Source: Actinotalea alkalitolerans (GTDB lineage: Bacteria; Actinomycetota; Actinomycetes; Actinomycetales; Cellulomonadaceae). Taken from it: DNA of 64,000 nucleotides. The position numbers and the translations under genes are program-made. The stretch spans positions 62,001 through 126,000 of the forward strand of contig NZ_JAMBPP010000011.1 of NCBI RefSeq assembly GCF_023369855.1. The letters are read 5' to 3'. Below, piece by piece: positions 44,601-52,389 of this stretch. Position 1 is the first letter of the stretch; every line of letters begins with the position of its first letter. Below the pieces are notes generated by a model. It was not told where the DNA came from. It saw only the letters and a list, made by a program, of their open reading frames with translations, and did no database searches.

Positions 44601-45244
44601 GAGCCAGGACCTGACCGCCGGCCGCCGCCATGACGCTCGGAGCGGCGCAGGGCGAGAACCACGACGAGCGGCCACACCGCCTGGGTGCCGGCGAGCAGAC
44701 GTTCGAGGGCGCCGGTCGCAGCGCCCCGGAGCGGAGTCATGCCCTGGAGCTCGAGCACGAACACCACGAGCAGGCCGACGAGCGACGACGTCGCCACGCG
44801 GGCGGTCCGTGCGCTGAGCACGCCCTGTCCCGATGATCGCCATGCCCCCGCCGGCCACGCCGAGAGCGCGCCGAAGGCGATCGCGGCCGCGGCGCCGTGG
44901 GCGGCCGGCTGCAGGTCCACAGGGAGTGCCGCGACCCCCGCCGTGGCGACCCCGCCCAGCGCCAGGAGCAGGCGGCCGGCCGTCGGGAACGGACGCAGCC
45001 CCGACGCGGTCACCACGTGGCAGAGCCCGGTCACGGCGAGGCCCGCACCCATCACCCACGGGGCTGACGCCGTGCTCGCGGCCAGCGCGCTGATGGTCTC
45101 GCCCACCCCGTCGAAGCGGTCCTGCATCGCAGCGGCCACCGTCCACCCCCCGATCATGGCGATCGGGGCGGTGGCCGCCGACACCAGGGCCCAGGTCGCC
45201 ACCTCCCGGTCAGCACGAGCGGCGTGGACCCGTCCCGACGTCAC
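44597..45244 (-). CDS. DUF998-like membrane protein
   Basis: 215 aa with six hydrophobic segments ('LVSAATAPIAMIGGWTVAAAM', 'APWVMGAGLAVTGLCHVV', 'LLLALGGVATAGVAAL', 'HGAAAAIAFGALSAW', 'ATSSLVGLLVVFVLEL', 'AVWPLVVVLALRRS'). The 'DGVGETISALAAS' stretch after the first helix and 'GLRPFPTAGR' are reminiscent of DUF998, whose function I do not know. GTG 45244 is preceded by GAGGTCGGACCG. An in-frame ATG at 45400 would overlap the divergent 72-aa gene and is less likely. Confidence 0.75.
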   Translation of the reverse strand: MTSGRVHAARADREVATWALVSAATAPIAMIGGWTVAAAMQDRFDGVGETISALAASTASAPWVMGAGLAVTGLCHVVTASGLRPFPTAGRLLLALGGVATAGVAALPVDLQPAAHGAAAAIAFGALSAWPAGAWRSSGQGVLSARTARVATSSLVGLLVVFVLELQGMTPLRGAATGALERLLAGTQAVWPLVVVLALRRSERHGGGRRSGPGS

Positions 45245-45310
45245 CGGTCCGACCTCGCGTACGGACGCTCCGCCCTGGACACGGTGACCGCGCAGGAGGA
45301 TCGTGCAGAG

Positions 45311-45529
45311 ATGGGTGAGGTCAGGGCACTTCCTCTCGCAGCGACGACCGCGATCTCCGACGTCCGCGGCCAGCACCGCGCTCTGCAGGTCACCTGGCAC
45401 GAGGACGACGACGTCTTCGTGGTCAGCGTGTGGCGGTTCGGCCGGTGCACCGCGACCGTCAGGCTCGCACCGGCGGATGCCGCGGCGCTCATCAGCACGC
45501 TCGCGGACGGGCTCGCGCGACGCGGCTGA
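45311..45529 (+). CDS. Small hypothetical protein, 72 aa
   Basis: Compact protein with an actinobacterial look ('LQVTWHEDDDVFVVSVWRFGRCTATVRLAPADAAALISTLADGL'): three predicted strands followed by a helix. I recall similar proteins annotated only as hypothetical. AGGAGGA lies about 12 nt before the ATG. Its last 38 bp overlap the 3' end of the convergent nitroreductase gene. Confidence 0.7.
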   Translation: MGEVRALPLAATTAISDVRGQHRALQVTWHEDDDVFVVSVWRFGRCTATVRLAPADAAALISTLADGLARRG

Positions 45530-46211
45530 CGTCGGCTCCTGGCCCGGCCTTCTCGTCCGGGTGCTGACGGCGTCCAGGATCCTCGCCCGTGACGGGCGTG
45601 GTGGACCACTGCCCTCGACGGACGACCTCGTGCAGCGGTGTGCGCCTGCGGGTGGTCACCGAGCCCGTCGGGCGGGACTGGTCGGCAGGATGACCGATCG
45701 TGATCGCACCGATGGGGGTGAGGTCATCGGGTACCGTGAACTCGGCGCGCAGCAGGTGCTCGCGGTCGGGAGGGATGCCGAAGAAGCAGGCGCCCAGGTG
45801 CTCGTCGACGGCCGTCTGGAGGATCAGCAGGGCGGCCATCCCGGTGTCGATGTGCCAGTACGGCACCGACCACCGGGGCTCCGCCGGTTCGTCGCGGACC
45901 TTGTCGGGTGCGGCGTACCGCTCGACGTAGGCCGCACGGCAGGACATCGGGACGACGACCACGGGCGCGGTCCGCATCCCGCGCAGCCACCTGCCGGGGT
46001 GCTGTGCTCGGTGCTCAGGGGTGGTCGCGCGCCAGAACCGGTCGACATCGGCCGGGCGGTCCAGGACGAGGAACGCCCACCCCTGGCTGAACCCGGCGCT
46101 CGGTGCCCTGAGCGCGTTCTGGAGCATCCGGTCGACGACTGCCGGGGGAACCGGATCGGCGGAGTAGCTGCGCACCATGCGACGTCGGCTCACGACCTGC
46201 TGGAACTCCAT
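45492..46211 (-). CDS. Nitroreductase family protein
   Basis: 239-aa FMN-dependent oxidoreductase fold. 'RRRMVRSYSADPVPPAVVDRMLQNALRAPSAGFSQGW' is the FMN-binding start, and 'ACFFGIPPDREHLLRAEF...PIGAITIGHPA' the later family block. Relatives reduce nitro compounds, quinones or flavin-like cofactors. The family normally stops about where 'RRRTPLHEVVRRGQW' ends; here the frame continues for some 37 extra residues into the convergent 72-aa gene. Start ATG 46211, with a weak ribosome site. Confidence 0.88.
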   Translation of the reverse strand: MEFQQVVSRRRMVRSYSADPVPPAVVDRMLQNALRAPSAGFSQGWAFLVLDRPADVDRFWRATTPEHRAQHPGRWLRGMRTAPVVVVPMSCRAAYVERYAAPDKVRDEPAEPRWSVPYWHIDTGMAALLILQTAVDEHLGACFFGIPPDREHLLRAEFTVPDDLTPIGAITIGHPADQSRPTGSVTTRRRTPLHEVVRRGQWSTTPVTGEDPGRRQHPDEKAGPGADVSRVARARPRAC

Positions 46212-46282
46212 GCGGCTGATCCTGTCACCGCGTGGAGGGCGGCGCGGACCGGCGCCGCCGTCGGGTGAGTGCCTGCTGGGCC

Positions 46283-46288
46283 TAGGGT
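46283..46288 (+). promoter_or_regulatory. Predicted -10 box of a leaderless promoter (methyltransferase-like gene)
   Basis: TAGGGT ends 7 nt before the ATG at 46296. Confidence 0.5.
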
Positions 46289-46295
46289 CGGCGCC

Positions 46296-47054
46296 ATGCA
46301 CCCTCGTCGCGACAGGTCCAGCAGCTCACGGCGACGCCTGGAGGAGCTCGACCGGCGGGCCACACCGATCGGTGAGGTGAGCCTGCGTCGGCGGTGGGAC
46401 CCGATGTTCGGTCGCGAGGTCCACGAGGTCAAGCTCGATGACGACTTCCTGATGTCGAGCCTGTTCACGGTGGCCGAGGTCGAGGTCGCTGCCCTCGCGC
46501 TGGAGATGCTCCCGCAGGATCCTGGCACCCTCGACGTCGTCGTGGGCGGGCTGGGGCTGGGGTTCACCGCGCTGCGGGTCCTGGAGTCGCCCGCGGTCGC
46601 CTCGCTCGTCGTGGTCGACGCCCTCGAGGCGGTCATCGACTGGCACCGGGACGGGCTGGTGCCCGCCGGCGTGGTCCTGACGGGCGATGCCCGGTGCCGT
46701 CTGGTGCACGGGGACTTCTTCGCCATGGCCGGTGGTGCGGGTCTCGACCCCGATCACCCCGCGCGCCGCGTGCACGCGATCGTGGTCGACATCGACCACT
46801 CGCCGCGTCACCTGCTCGACCCCGCGAGCGCCGGCTTCTACGAGCTCGCAGGTATGCGTGCCCTTGCGGCGCACCTGCACCCGGGCGGGGTGTTCTCGCT
46901 CTGGTCCAACGATCCTCCGGACGGCGAGTACCAGTCGGCGCTCGAGCAGGTCTTCGTCGACGTCCGCGCCGAGGTGGTCAGGTTCGACAACCCGCTGCAG
47001 GGGCGGGAGTCGACCAACACGGTGTACCTGGCGCGGGCGGCACCGGGCACCTGA
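46296..47054 (+). CDS. Spermidine-synthase-like SAM-fold protein
   Basis: 252 aa with the Rossmann methyltransferase/spermidine synthase core: 'DVVVGGLGLGFTALRVLES' (cofactor loop), 'SLVVVDALEAVIDWHRDGL' (acidic residue after strand 2) and 'VHAIVVDIDHSPRHLLDP' where polyamine synthases have their catalytic D-x-D/E. The C terminus 'LHPGGVFSLWSNDPPDGEYQSALEQVF' also fits. Stand-alone proteins of this kind are often annotated as spermidine synthase without proof; substrate unknown. Confidence 0.78.
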   Translation: MHPRRDRSSSSRRRLEELDRRATPIGEVSLRRRWDPMFGREVHEVKLDDDFLMSSLFTVAEVEVAALALEMLPQDPGTLDVVVGGLGLGFTALRVLESPAVASLVVVDALEAVIDWHRDGLVPAGVVLTGDARCRLVHGDFFAMAGGAGLDPDHPARRVHAIVVDIDHSPRHLLDPASAGFYELAGMRALAAHLHPGGVFSLWSNDPPDGEYQSALEQVFVDVRAEVVRFDNPLQGRESTNTVYLARAAPGT

Positions 47055-47119
47055 GTGCTGCTCCGCGGGTGTGGTGGTGCGCGGGTGCGGTCGTGACCCG
47101 GGTTGGTCAGACTGACCAC

Positions 47120-48229
47120 GTGCGCTCCATGGGGATCGAGGAAGAGCTGCTCCTGATCGACGGTGCGACCGGGCGGCCGATCGCCCGTGCGGGCGATGCG
47201 GTCAGGCACGCGACGCAGGGCGAGCCGGAGGGCGGTGCGGCCGTGGGCGGCTCGGTCGACGGCGAGCTCCAGCTGGAGCAGCTCGAGATCGACACCCCGC
47301 CGCAGACCGATCTCGGCGCGCTGTCGTCACAGCTGCGGGCCTGGCGAGGGCGGGCGGTCCAGGCGGGTCGGGACGTCGGCGCGCAGGTGGCGGCACTGGG
47401 GACCTCACCGCTCCCGGTGCGACCGACGCTCGCACCGTCACCGCGGTTCCTGCGGATCGCCGAGCGGTTCGGTCTGACCGCGAGGGAGGAGCTCATCTCG
47501 GGGTGTCATGTCCACGTCTCGGTCGACTCCCTCGAGGAGGCCGTGGGGGTGATCGACCGGATCCGGATCTGGTTGCCCGCCCTGCTGGCCCTCAGCGCCA
47601 ACTCGCCCTTCTGGCAGGGGCAGGACTCGGGGTACGCGAGCTTCCGGTCCCAGGTCTGGCTGAGGTGGCCCTCCGCGGGCCCGAGCGAGCTGTTCGGCTC
47701 GGCTGACGGGTATCGGCGGGCCGTCGAGGAGATGATCGCGACCGGGGTGGTGCTGGACGAGAAGATGGTCTACCTCGATGCGCGCGCCTCGAGCCGGTAC
47801 CCGACCGTGGAGGTCCGGGCGGCTGACGTCTGCCTCGAGGTCGAGGACGCGGTGCTGGTGGCCGGGTTGTGTCGCGGTCTGGTCGAGACCGCGGCCCACG
47901 AGTGGCAGGCAGGTGAGCCTGCCGCGCCTGTCACGACGTCGCTGCTGCGGCTCGCCCGCTGGCAGGCGGGTCGCGATGGGCTCGACGGCGAGCTGCTGGA
48001 CCCGTGGCGCAGCACCCCTCGTCCCGCGCGGGACGTGGTCGAGGCGATGCTCGAGCACGTGCGGCCGGCCCTGGCGCGGACCGGTGACGAGGAGGCGGTC
48101 GAGACGCGGTTCGAGCAGGTGCTGAGCCGGGGGACGGGAGCGCGCCGTCAGCGCGAGGTCTTCGCACGGAGCGGCGACCTGTCCGCGGTGGTGGCGGATG
48201 CCGTCCGGGTGACGGCGGGCCACCGCTGA
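47120..48229 (+). CDS. Carboxylate-amine ligase, glutamate-cysteine ligase family 2 (YbdK-like)
   Basis: 369 aa. 'MGIEEELLLID' at the N terminus, 'LEQLEIDTPPQTDLGAL', 'HVHVSVDSLEEAVGVIDRIRIWLPALLALSANSPFWQGQDSGYASFRSQVW' and 'SRYPTVEVRAADVCLEVEDAVLVAGLCRGLV' are the signatures of this ATP-dependent family. Members have weak glutamate-cysteine ligase activity in vitro; the true role in actinobacteria is not settled and could relate to ergothioneine or mycothiol-linked thiol chemistry. GTG 47120 has CAGACT 6 nt upstream; an in-frame ATG lies 9 nt further on. Confidence 0.9.
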   Translation: MRSMGIEEELLLIDGATGRPIARAGDAVRHATQGEPEGGAAVGGSVDGELQLEQLEIDTPPQTDLGALSSQLRAWRGRAVQAGRDVGAQVAALGTSPLPVRPTLAPSPRFLRIAERFGLTAREELISGCHVHVSVDSLEEAVGVIDRIRIWLPALLALSANSPFWQGQDSGYASFRSQVWLRWPSAGPSELFGSADGYRRAVEEMIATGVVLDEKMVYLDARASSRYPTVEVRAADVCLEVEDAVLVAGLCRGLVETAAHEWQAGEPAAPVTTSLLRLARWQAGRDGLDGELLDPWRSTPRPARDVVEAMLEHVRPALARTGDEEAVETRFEQVLSRGTGARRQREVFARSGDLSAVVADAVRVTAGHR

Positions 48230-48325
48230 GGTGTGCGGGGCGCGGTGTGTCACGGGCGCCGACGGGGCACCCGCCGATCGGCAGGGCCTCGACCACGACC
48301 GCGTGTCAGCGAGCATGATGGACCG

Positions 48326-48655
48326 ATGGACACCCCGTCGGAGCTCTTGATGATCCAGGTCGAGCAGGCCGGTGCGCGCTCCTGGTGGGCGTCCCTGGTC
48401 GCCACGCTCACCGCTGTGCCCGGCTACCGCCTGCATCGGCTGGTGGCCGTCGTCGACGGCTCTCCTCGCTACGTGAGCGCGACGTTCATGGCCCCGGTGA
48501 TCGGTGCGGTCCGGTGGGACGAGGAGGCGGTCCCGGGCCTGACGCGGTGCCTGACGGACCTCTGCGCCGAGATCGAGACCGACGGGTGGGTCCGGACCGG
48601 TCGGGACGCGCAGCTGTGGGAGGTGCGCTACGCCCGGCCGGGTCCCGGCTCCTGA
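48326..48655 (+). CDS. Small hypothetical protein, 109 aa
   Basis: No family recognised. Soluble, with 'ARSWWASLVATLTAVPGYRLHRLVAVVDGSPRYVSATFMAPV' suggesting an alpha-beta fold, and an acidic C-terminal half ending in 'DAQLWEVRYARPG'. ATG 48326 has CATGAT 6 nt upstream, as in leaderless genes nearby. Convergent with the 38-aa Cys-rich gene. Confidence 0.6.
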   Translation: MDTPSELLMIQVEQAGARSWWASLVATLTAVPGYRLHRLVAVVDGSPRYVSATFMAPVIGAVRWDEEAVPGLTRCLTDLCAEIETDGWVRTGRDAQLWEVRYARPGPGS

Positions 48656-48668
48656 CCGGGACGGCCCG

Positions 48669-48785
48669 TCAGCGGCAGGTGCACTGCTGGGGTCGGGGTA
48701 CCCCGGCCATGACGGCATCGACGTGCATCCCGCAGCCGCTCCAGGTGACCTTTCCACATCGCGAGCATCGGGCCGGACTGCACAT
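48669..48785 (-). CDS. 38-aa Cys-rich (zinc-ribbon-like) peptide
   Basis: Thirty-eight codons on the minus strand. Cysteines fall at positions 2, 7, 10, 18, 35 and 37: 'CSPARCSRC', 'SGCGMH' and 'QQCTC', an arrangement that could bind one zinc or act in thiol chemistry. The ATG at 48785 has a near-ideal ribosome site (AAGGAGA, 7 nt spacer). I recall very similar short peptides (M-C-x-P-x-x-C-x-x-C-G-K-x-T-W-x-G-C-G-x-H) in many actinobacteria, without a known function. A CsoR/CstR-type operator 36 bp upstream ties it to the sulfur regulon. Confidence 0.85.
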   Translation of the reverse strand: MCSPARCSRCGKVTWSGCGMHVDAVMAGVPRPQQCTCR

Positions 48786-48821
48786 GTCGTGTCTCCTTGA
48801 TCGATCGGTGATAGGAGAACA

Positions 48822-48837
48822 ATACCCCGGGGGGTAT
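48822..48837. promoter_or_regulatory. CsoR/CstR-type operator before the 38-aa peptide
   Basis: ATACCCCGGGGGGTAT: arms ATACCCC and GGGGTAT are perfect inverted repeats with a GG centre. It is 36 bp upstream of the 38-aa gene (minus strand), while the glutaminase gene on the other side has its own box 69 bp away. Confidence 0.75.
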
Positions 48838-48905
48838 CTATCTGTCATGCGGGGTGACGGCCGCGGGTGTCGTGCCGAGGAGGGGCGGCCCCGACGCCGG
48901 ACGAC

Positions 48906-48911
48906 TAGGGT
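48906..48911 (+). promoter_or_regulatory. Predicted -10 box of a leaderless glsA promoter
   Basis: TAGGGT ends 7 nt before the GTG at 48919; there is no ribosome site. Confidence 0.5.
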
Positions 48912-48918
48912 CGCCCGG

Positions 48919-49944
48919 GTGGGCACCGCGAAGAGGTCGACCAAGAAGCAGCAGGCGTCGACCACCGGTCGGTTGCCGGATCCGGGCACGATCCGGCGGC
49001 ACGTCGAGGACGCGTACGCGACGTGCCGTGACGACCACGGAGGCCAGGTCGCCGACTACATCCCGGGCCTCGCGCAGACCCCCGCCGATCTCTTCGGGAT
49101 CTGCTTCGCGGCGGTGGACGGTCAGGTCTACGAGCAGGGCGACGTCGAGGTGCCGTTCTCGATCCAGAGCATCTCCAAGCCCTTCGTCTACGCCTTGGTG
49201 TGCGAGGCGGTCGGCCACACCGAGGCCCGCGAGCGTCTCGGCGTCAACGGCACCGGTCTACCCTTCGACTCCGTGATGGCCGTCGAGCTGCACGAGGAAC
49301 GGACGATGAACCCGCTGGTCAACGCCGGGGCCATCGCGACGACGAGCCTGGTCCCTGGAGACACCGTCGAGGACAAGTGGCAGCTCGTCCTGCGAGGCCT
49401 GTCGCGGTTCGCCGGGCGCGACCTCGAGCTCGACGAGGAGATCCTCGCCTCGGAGTCCGAGTCCAACCGACGGAACAGGGGGATCGCCCACCTGCTGCGG
49501 GGCTACGACCAGCTCTACTTCGACCCGGACGGCACCACCGAGGTCTACACCCGGCAGTGCTCGATCGCCGTGACCGTGCACGACCTCGCGATCATGGCGG
49601 CCACCCTCGCCGACGGTGGGGTCAACCCGGTGACCGGCGAACGCGTCGTGGACGCGGGGACCTCGCGGCGGGTCCTGGCGGTCATGGCCACTGCAGGCAT
49701 GTACGAGAGATCCGGCGACTGGTTGTACGAGGTCGGCCTGCCCGGCAAGAGCGGGGTCAGCGGCGGCATCGTCACCGTCTCGCCGGGCAAGGGCGGGCTG
49801 GGGACGTTCTCCCCGCCGCTGGACGACGCGGGCAACAGCGTGCGTGGGCAACGGGCCACGAGGGAGCTCTCCGAGCGGCTCGGTCTCAACCTGTTCGCTT
49901 CGGGCGAGCCCATCGTGGACGGCGACATGGACGACCCTCGCTGA
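48919..49944 (+). CDS. glsA: Glutaminase A
   Basis: 341-aa serine-dependent glutaminase (beta-lactamase-like fold) that hydrolyses glutamine to glutamate and ammonia. Catalytic Ser and Lys are in 'FSIQSISKPFVYAL' (S-x-x-K), with 'MNPLVNAGAIATTSL', 'ESESNRRNRGIAHLL' and 'GLPGKSGVSGGIVTVSPG' also conserved. The N-terminal 25 residues ('GTAKRSTKKQQAS...') are a basic extension. GTG 48919 is preferred to an upstream ATG at 48846 because of the TAGGGT box and the usual family start. Convergent with the AGCS symporter. Confidence 0.94.
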   Translation: MGTAKRSTKKQQASTTGRLPDPGTIRRHVEDAYATCRDDHGGQVADYIPGLAQTPADLFGICFAAVDGQVYEQGDVEVPFSIQSISKPFVYALVCEAVGHTEARERLGVNGTGLPFDSVMAVELHEERTMNPLVNAGAIATTSLVPGDTVEDKWQLVLRGLSRFAGRDLELDEEILASESESNRRNRGIAHLLRGYDQLYFDPDGTTEVYTRQCSIAVTVHDLAIMAATLADGGVNPVTGERVVDAGTSRRVLAVMATAGMYERSGDWLYEVGLPGKSGVSGGIVTVSPGKGGLGTFSPPLDDAGNSVRGQRATRELSERLGLNLFASGEPIVDGDMDDPR

Positions 49945-49953
49945 GGTCGGGTC

Positions 49954-51489
49954 TCACGAGGTGGTGTCAGAGCGGACGAGCTCACCCGCACGACGGTCGG
50001 CCCAGTACTCGGCCAGCTCTCGTCGGACCACCGGGAACAGCAGGTAGAGACCGAGGATGTTGATGAACGCGCACAGGAAGAGCATCGCGTCGGCCAGGGC
50101 GACCACGTCACCCAGGGTCACGACCGAGCCCAGCGCCGTGCAGGTGACGAAGACGACCTGGAAGGTGCGCTCGGTCCGTGGGGTCCGTCCGAAGATCGTC
50201 GTCCACGCCTTCTGGGAGTAGTAGGCCCAGGTGATCAGCGTCGAGAAGGCGAAGAGCGCGACGGCGACGGCCAGGACGTAGGGGAACCAGGGGAGCACCG
50301 TGGCGAACGCGTCCGAGGTGAGCGTCACGCCGTCGCCCGGCCCGGGGCCGCCGGCCGCGACCTCCGCACGACCGTCGAGCCAGGACTGCGGGCGGGCGAT
50401 GATGATGGCCAGGGCGGTGAAGGTGCAGACCACCACCGTGTCGATGAACGGCTCGAGCGCCGCGACGAACCCCTCGGTCACCGGGCGGCGGGTGCGGACC
50501 GTCGAGTGGGCGATGGGCGCGGAGCCGATGCCTGCCTCGTTGGAGAACGCGGCACGCTGGAAGCCGATGATGATGACACCGACGATGCCACCGCCGACCC
50601 CCTGCGGGGAGAAGGCGCCGGCGAGGATCTCCCCGAAGGCAGGTCCGATCTGCTGCGCGTTGACCACCAGGACCGCGGAGCAGGACGCGAGGTAGACGAT
50701 GGCCATCGCCGGGACCAGCTTGCTGGTGACCCGGGCGATCGACTTGATGCCCCCGATGATCACGACGGCGACCCCGGTCGCGAGCAGGATGCCGAAGAGC
50801 AGAGCCGCTCCGTCGCCCCCCAGAACCCCGTCCTCGCCGCCCGTGACGTTGCGTGCCTGGGCGTAGGTCTGGTTGGACTGGAACATGTTGCCGCCCACGG
50901 CGCCGAAGAAGAAGATCGCCACGGCGTAGACGCCGGTCAGGACCTTGGCGGGCAGCCGGCCGAACCGGGCGAAGGCGATCGGGAGGTAGCGGAACGGGCC
51001 GCCGGTCACGGTGCCGTCCTCGTGCTCCTCGCGGTACTTCACCCCGAGCGTGCACTCGACGAACTTGGTGCACATGCCCAGCAGCCCGGCCAGGATCATC
51101 CACAGGGTCGCCCCCGCACCACCGATCGTGACGGCGATCGCGACCCCTGCGATGTTCCCCAGGCCCACCGTGCCCGAGACGGCCGAGGACAACGCCTGGA
51201 AGTGGCTCACCTCACCGGGGTCGTCCTTGCGGCCGTACCTGCCTCGCACCAGCGCCAGCGCGTGGCCCATGCCGCGGAACTGGATACCGCGCAGGGCGAC
51301 CGTGAAGAAGATCGCAGCGGCGATGAGCCAGGCGATGAGGATCGGGAACCCCACCGGGCCCAGCCGGACCTCGGAGAAGATGACGCCGGACACTGCGGCG
51401 GCGATCGGCTCGAACCACGAGTTGATCGCCTCCTCGATGCGGCTCACGGTCGATCCGGGGGCGGCGCTCGTCACCAGGGCTCGTGTCAT
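49954..51489 (-). CDS. Sodium:alanine symporter (AGCS family)
   Basis: 511-aa membrane transporter with about ten helices. Family signatures include 'HFQALSSAVSGTVGLGNIAGVAIAVTIGGAGATLWMILAGLLGMCTKFVE', 'TGGPFRYL', 'AVGGNMFQSNQTYAQ' and 'FQRAAFSNEAGIGSAPIAHS'. Imports alanine or glycine (some relatives glutamine) with Na+. ATG 51489; a perfect CRP/GlxR-like site lies 18 bp upstream, where binding would overlap the promoter. The neighbour glsA makes an amino-acid catabolism theme possible. Confidence 0.94.
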   Translation of the reverse strand: MTRALVTSAAPGSTVSRIEEAINSWFEPIAAAVSGVIFSEVRLGPVGFPILIAWLIAAAIFFTVALRGIQFRGMGHALALVRGRYGRKDDPGEVSHFQALSSAVSGTVGLGNIAGVAIAVTIGGAGATLWMILAGLLGMCTKFVECTLGVKYREEHEDGTVTGGPFRYLPIAFARFGRLPAKVLTGVYAVAIFFFGAVGGNMFQSNQTYAQARNVTGGEDGVLGGDGAALLFGILLATGVAVVIIGGIKSIARVTSKLVPAMAIVYLASCSAVLVVNAQQIGPAFGEILAGAFSPQGVGGGIVGVIIIGFQRAAFSNEAGIGSAPIAHSTVRTRRPVTEGFVAALEPFIDTVVVCTFTALAIIIARPQSWLDGRAEVAAGGPGPGDGVTLTSDAFATVLPWFPYVLAVAVALFAFSTLITWAYYSQKAWTTIFGRTPRTERTFQVVFVTCTALGSVVTLGDVVALADAMLFLCAFINILGLYLLFPVVRRELAEYWADRRAGELVRSDTTS

Positions 51490-51507
51490 CGGAGCAGTTC
51501 ACACGAC

Positions 51508-51523
51508 TGTGACCGGAGTCACA
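51508..51523. promoter_or_regulatory. CRP/GlxR-like site before the AGCS symporter
   Basis: TGTGACCGGAGTCACA has perfect TGTGA/TCACA arms with a 6-bp spacer. An overlapping TCACA-n4-TGTGA palindrome covers 51499-51512. It shares TGTGACCGG with the pflB site at 6951. Confidence 0.7.
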
Positions 51524-51546
51524 AGTGGAGGCGAGCCTCGGTGAGA

Positions 51547-52389
51547 TCAGCGCCCCCGACCGTAGCGGCGCATCGTGAGCGGCCCGAACACCCCGACGAG
51601 CACCGCCGACCACACCAGCACCATGAGCACCTCGGCGCTGGTCGCGGTACCGGCCATCAGGCCGCGCTCGGCCGTCACGAGGTGGGAGATCGGGTTGACC
51701 TCGACGAAGGCCTGGAGCCATCCGGGCATCGTCGCAGGGTCCACGAAGATGTTGCTGCCGAAGGTGAACGGCGTGATGACCATCATGCTCACGCCCATGA
51801 CGGCGTTGGGCGTGCGGAGCACGAGGCTCAGGAACGTCCAGATCCAGCCGAACGAGAAAGCGAACAGCAGCAGGAGCGCGACCGCAGCGACCACCCCGGC
51901 AAGGCCGCCGGTCGGCCGGAACCCGATGATCAGGCCCAGGCCCAGGATCACCGTCGAGGCGATCGTGAACCGGAAGGCGTCACCCAGGAGCATCCCGACC
52001 AGGGCCGAGGGGCGCCAGATCGGCAACGACCGGAAGCGGTCGAAGACCCCCTTCTGGATGTCGGTGTTGAGGGTCACCCCGGTGTACATCGTGATCATGA
52101 TGACCCCCTGCACGAGGATCCCCGGGAGCAGGAACTGGATGTAGTCGCGGGGGCTGCCCGCGAGCGCTCCGCCGAAGAGGTAGGTGAAGAGCAGGGTGAT
52201 CATCACCGGGAAGACGGTGACGTCGAACAGCTGCTCGGGGACGTGCTTGATCTTGAGCAGGGCGCGCCACCCGAAGGCCATCGAGGTGGACAGCGGTCCG
52301 GGGCGGGGCGGGCGCGTGCCCGTGGAGAGCGCCGAGTGCACGGCCTGCACGTCGGTGCGGAGCGTGGGGGTCTCCTTCTCGAGCGTCAT
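51547..52389 (-). CDS. ABC-2 type exporter permease (DrrB-like)
   Basis: 280 aa with six membrane helices from about residue 55 on; '[48 protein letters not shown]' is typical of the daunorubicin-type permeases. The N terminus is a 40-residue cytoplasmic segment. ATG 52389 overlaps the ATPase stop (ATGA). Works with the upstream ATPase as a drug or lipid exporter; substrate unknown. The divergent PadR gene beyond the ATPase is its probable regulator. Confidence 0.92.
   Translation of the reverse strand: MTLEKETPTLRTDVQAVHSALSTGTRPPRPGPLSTSMAFGWRALLKIKHVPEQLFDVTVFPVMITLLFTYLFGGALAGSPRDYIQFLLPGILVQGVIMITMYTGVTLNTDIQKGVFDRFRSLPIWRPSALVGMLLGDAFRFTIASTVILGLGLIIGFRPTGGLAGVVAAVALLLLFAFSFGWIWTFLSLVLRTPNAVMGVSMMVITPFTFGSNIFVDPATMPGWLQAFVEVNPISHLVTAERGLMAGTATSAEVLMVLVWSAVLVGVFGPLTMRRYGRGR

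Noticed and set aside
48695-48704. GGGGTACCCC palindrome as a further CsoR/CstR-type site
   Set aside because: It lies inside the coding sequence of the 38-aa peptide and lacks the outer ATA/TAT arms.
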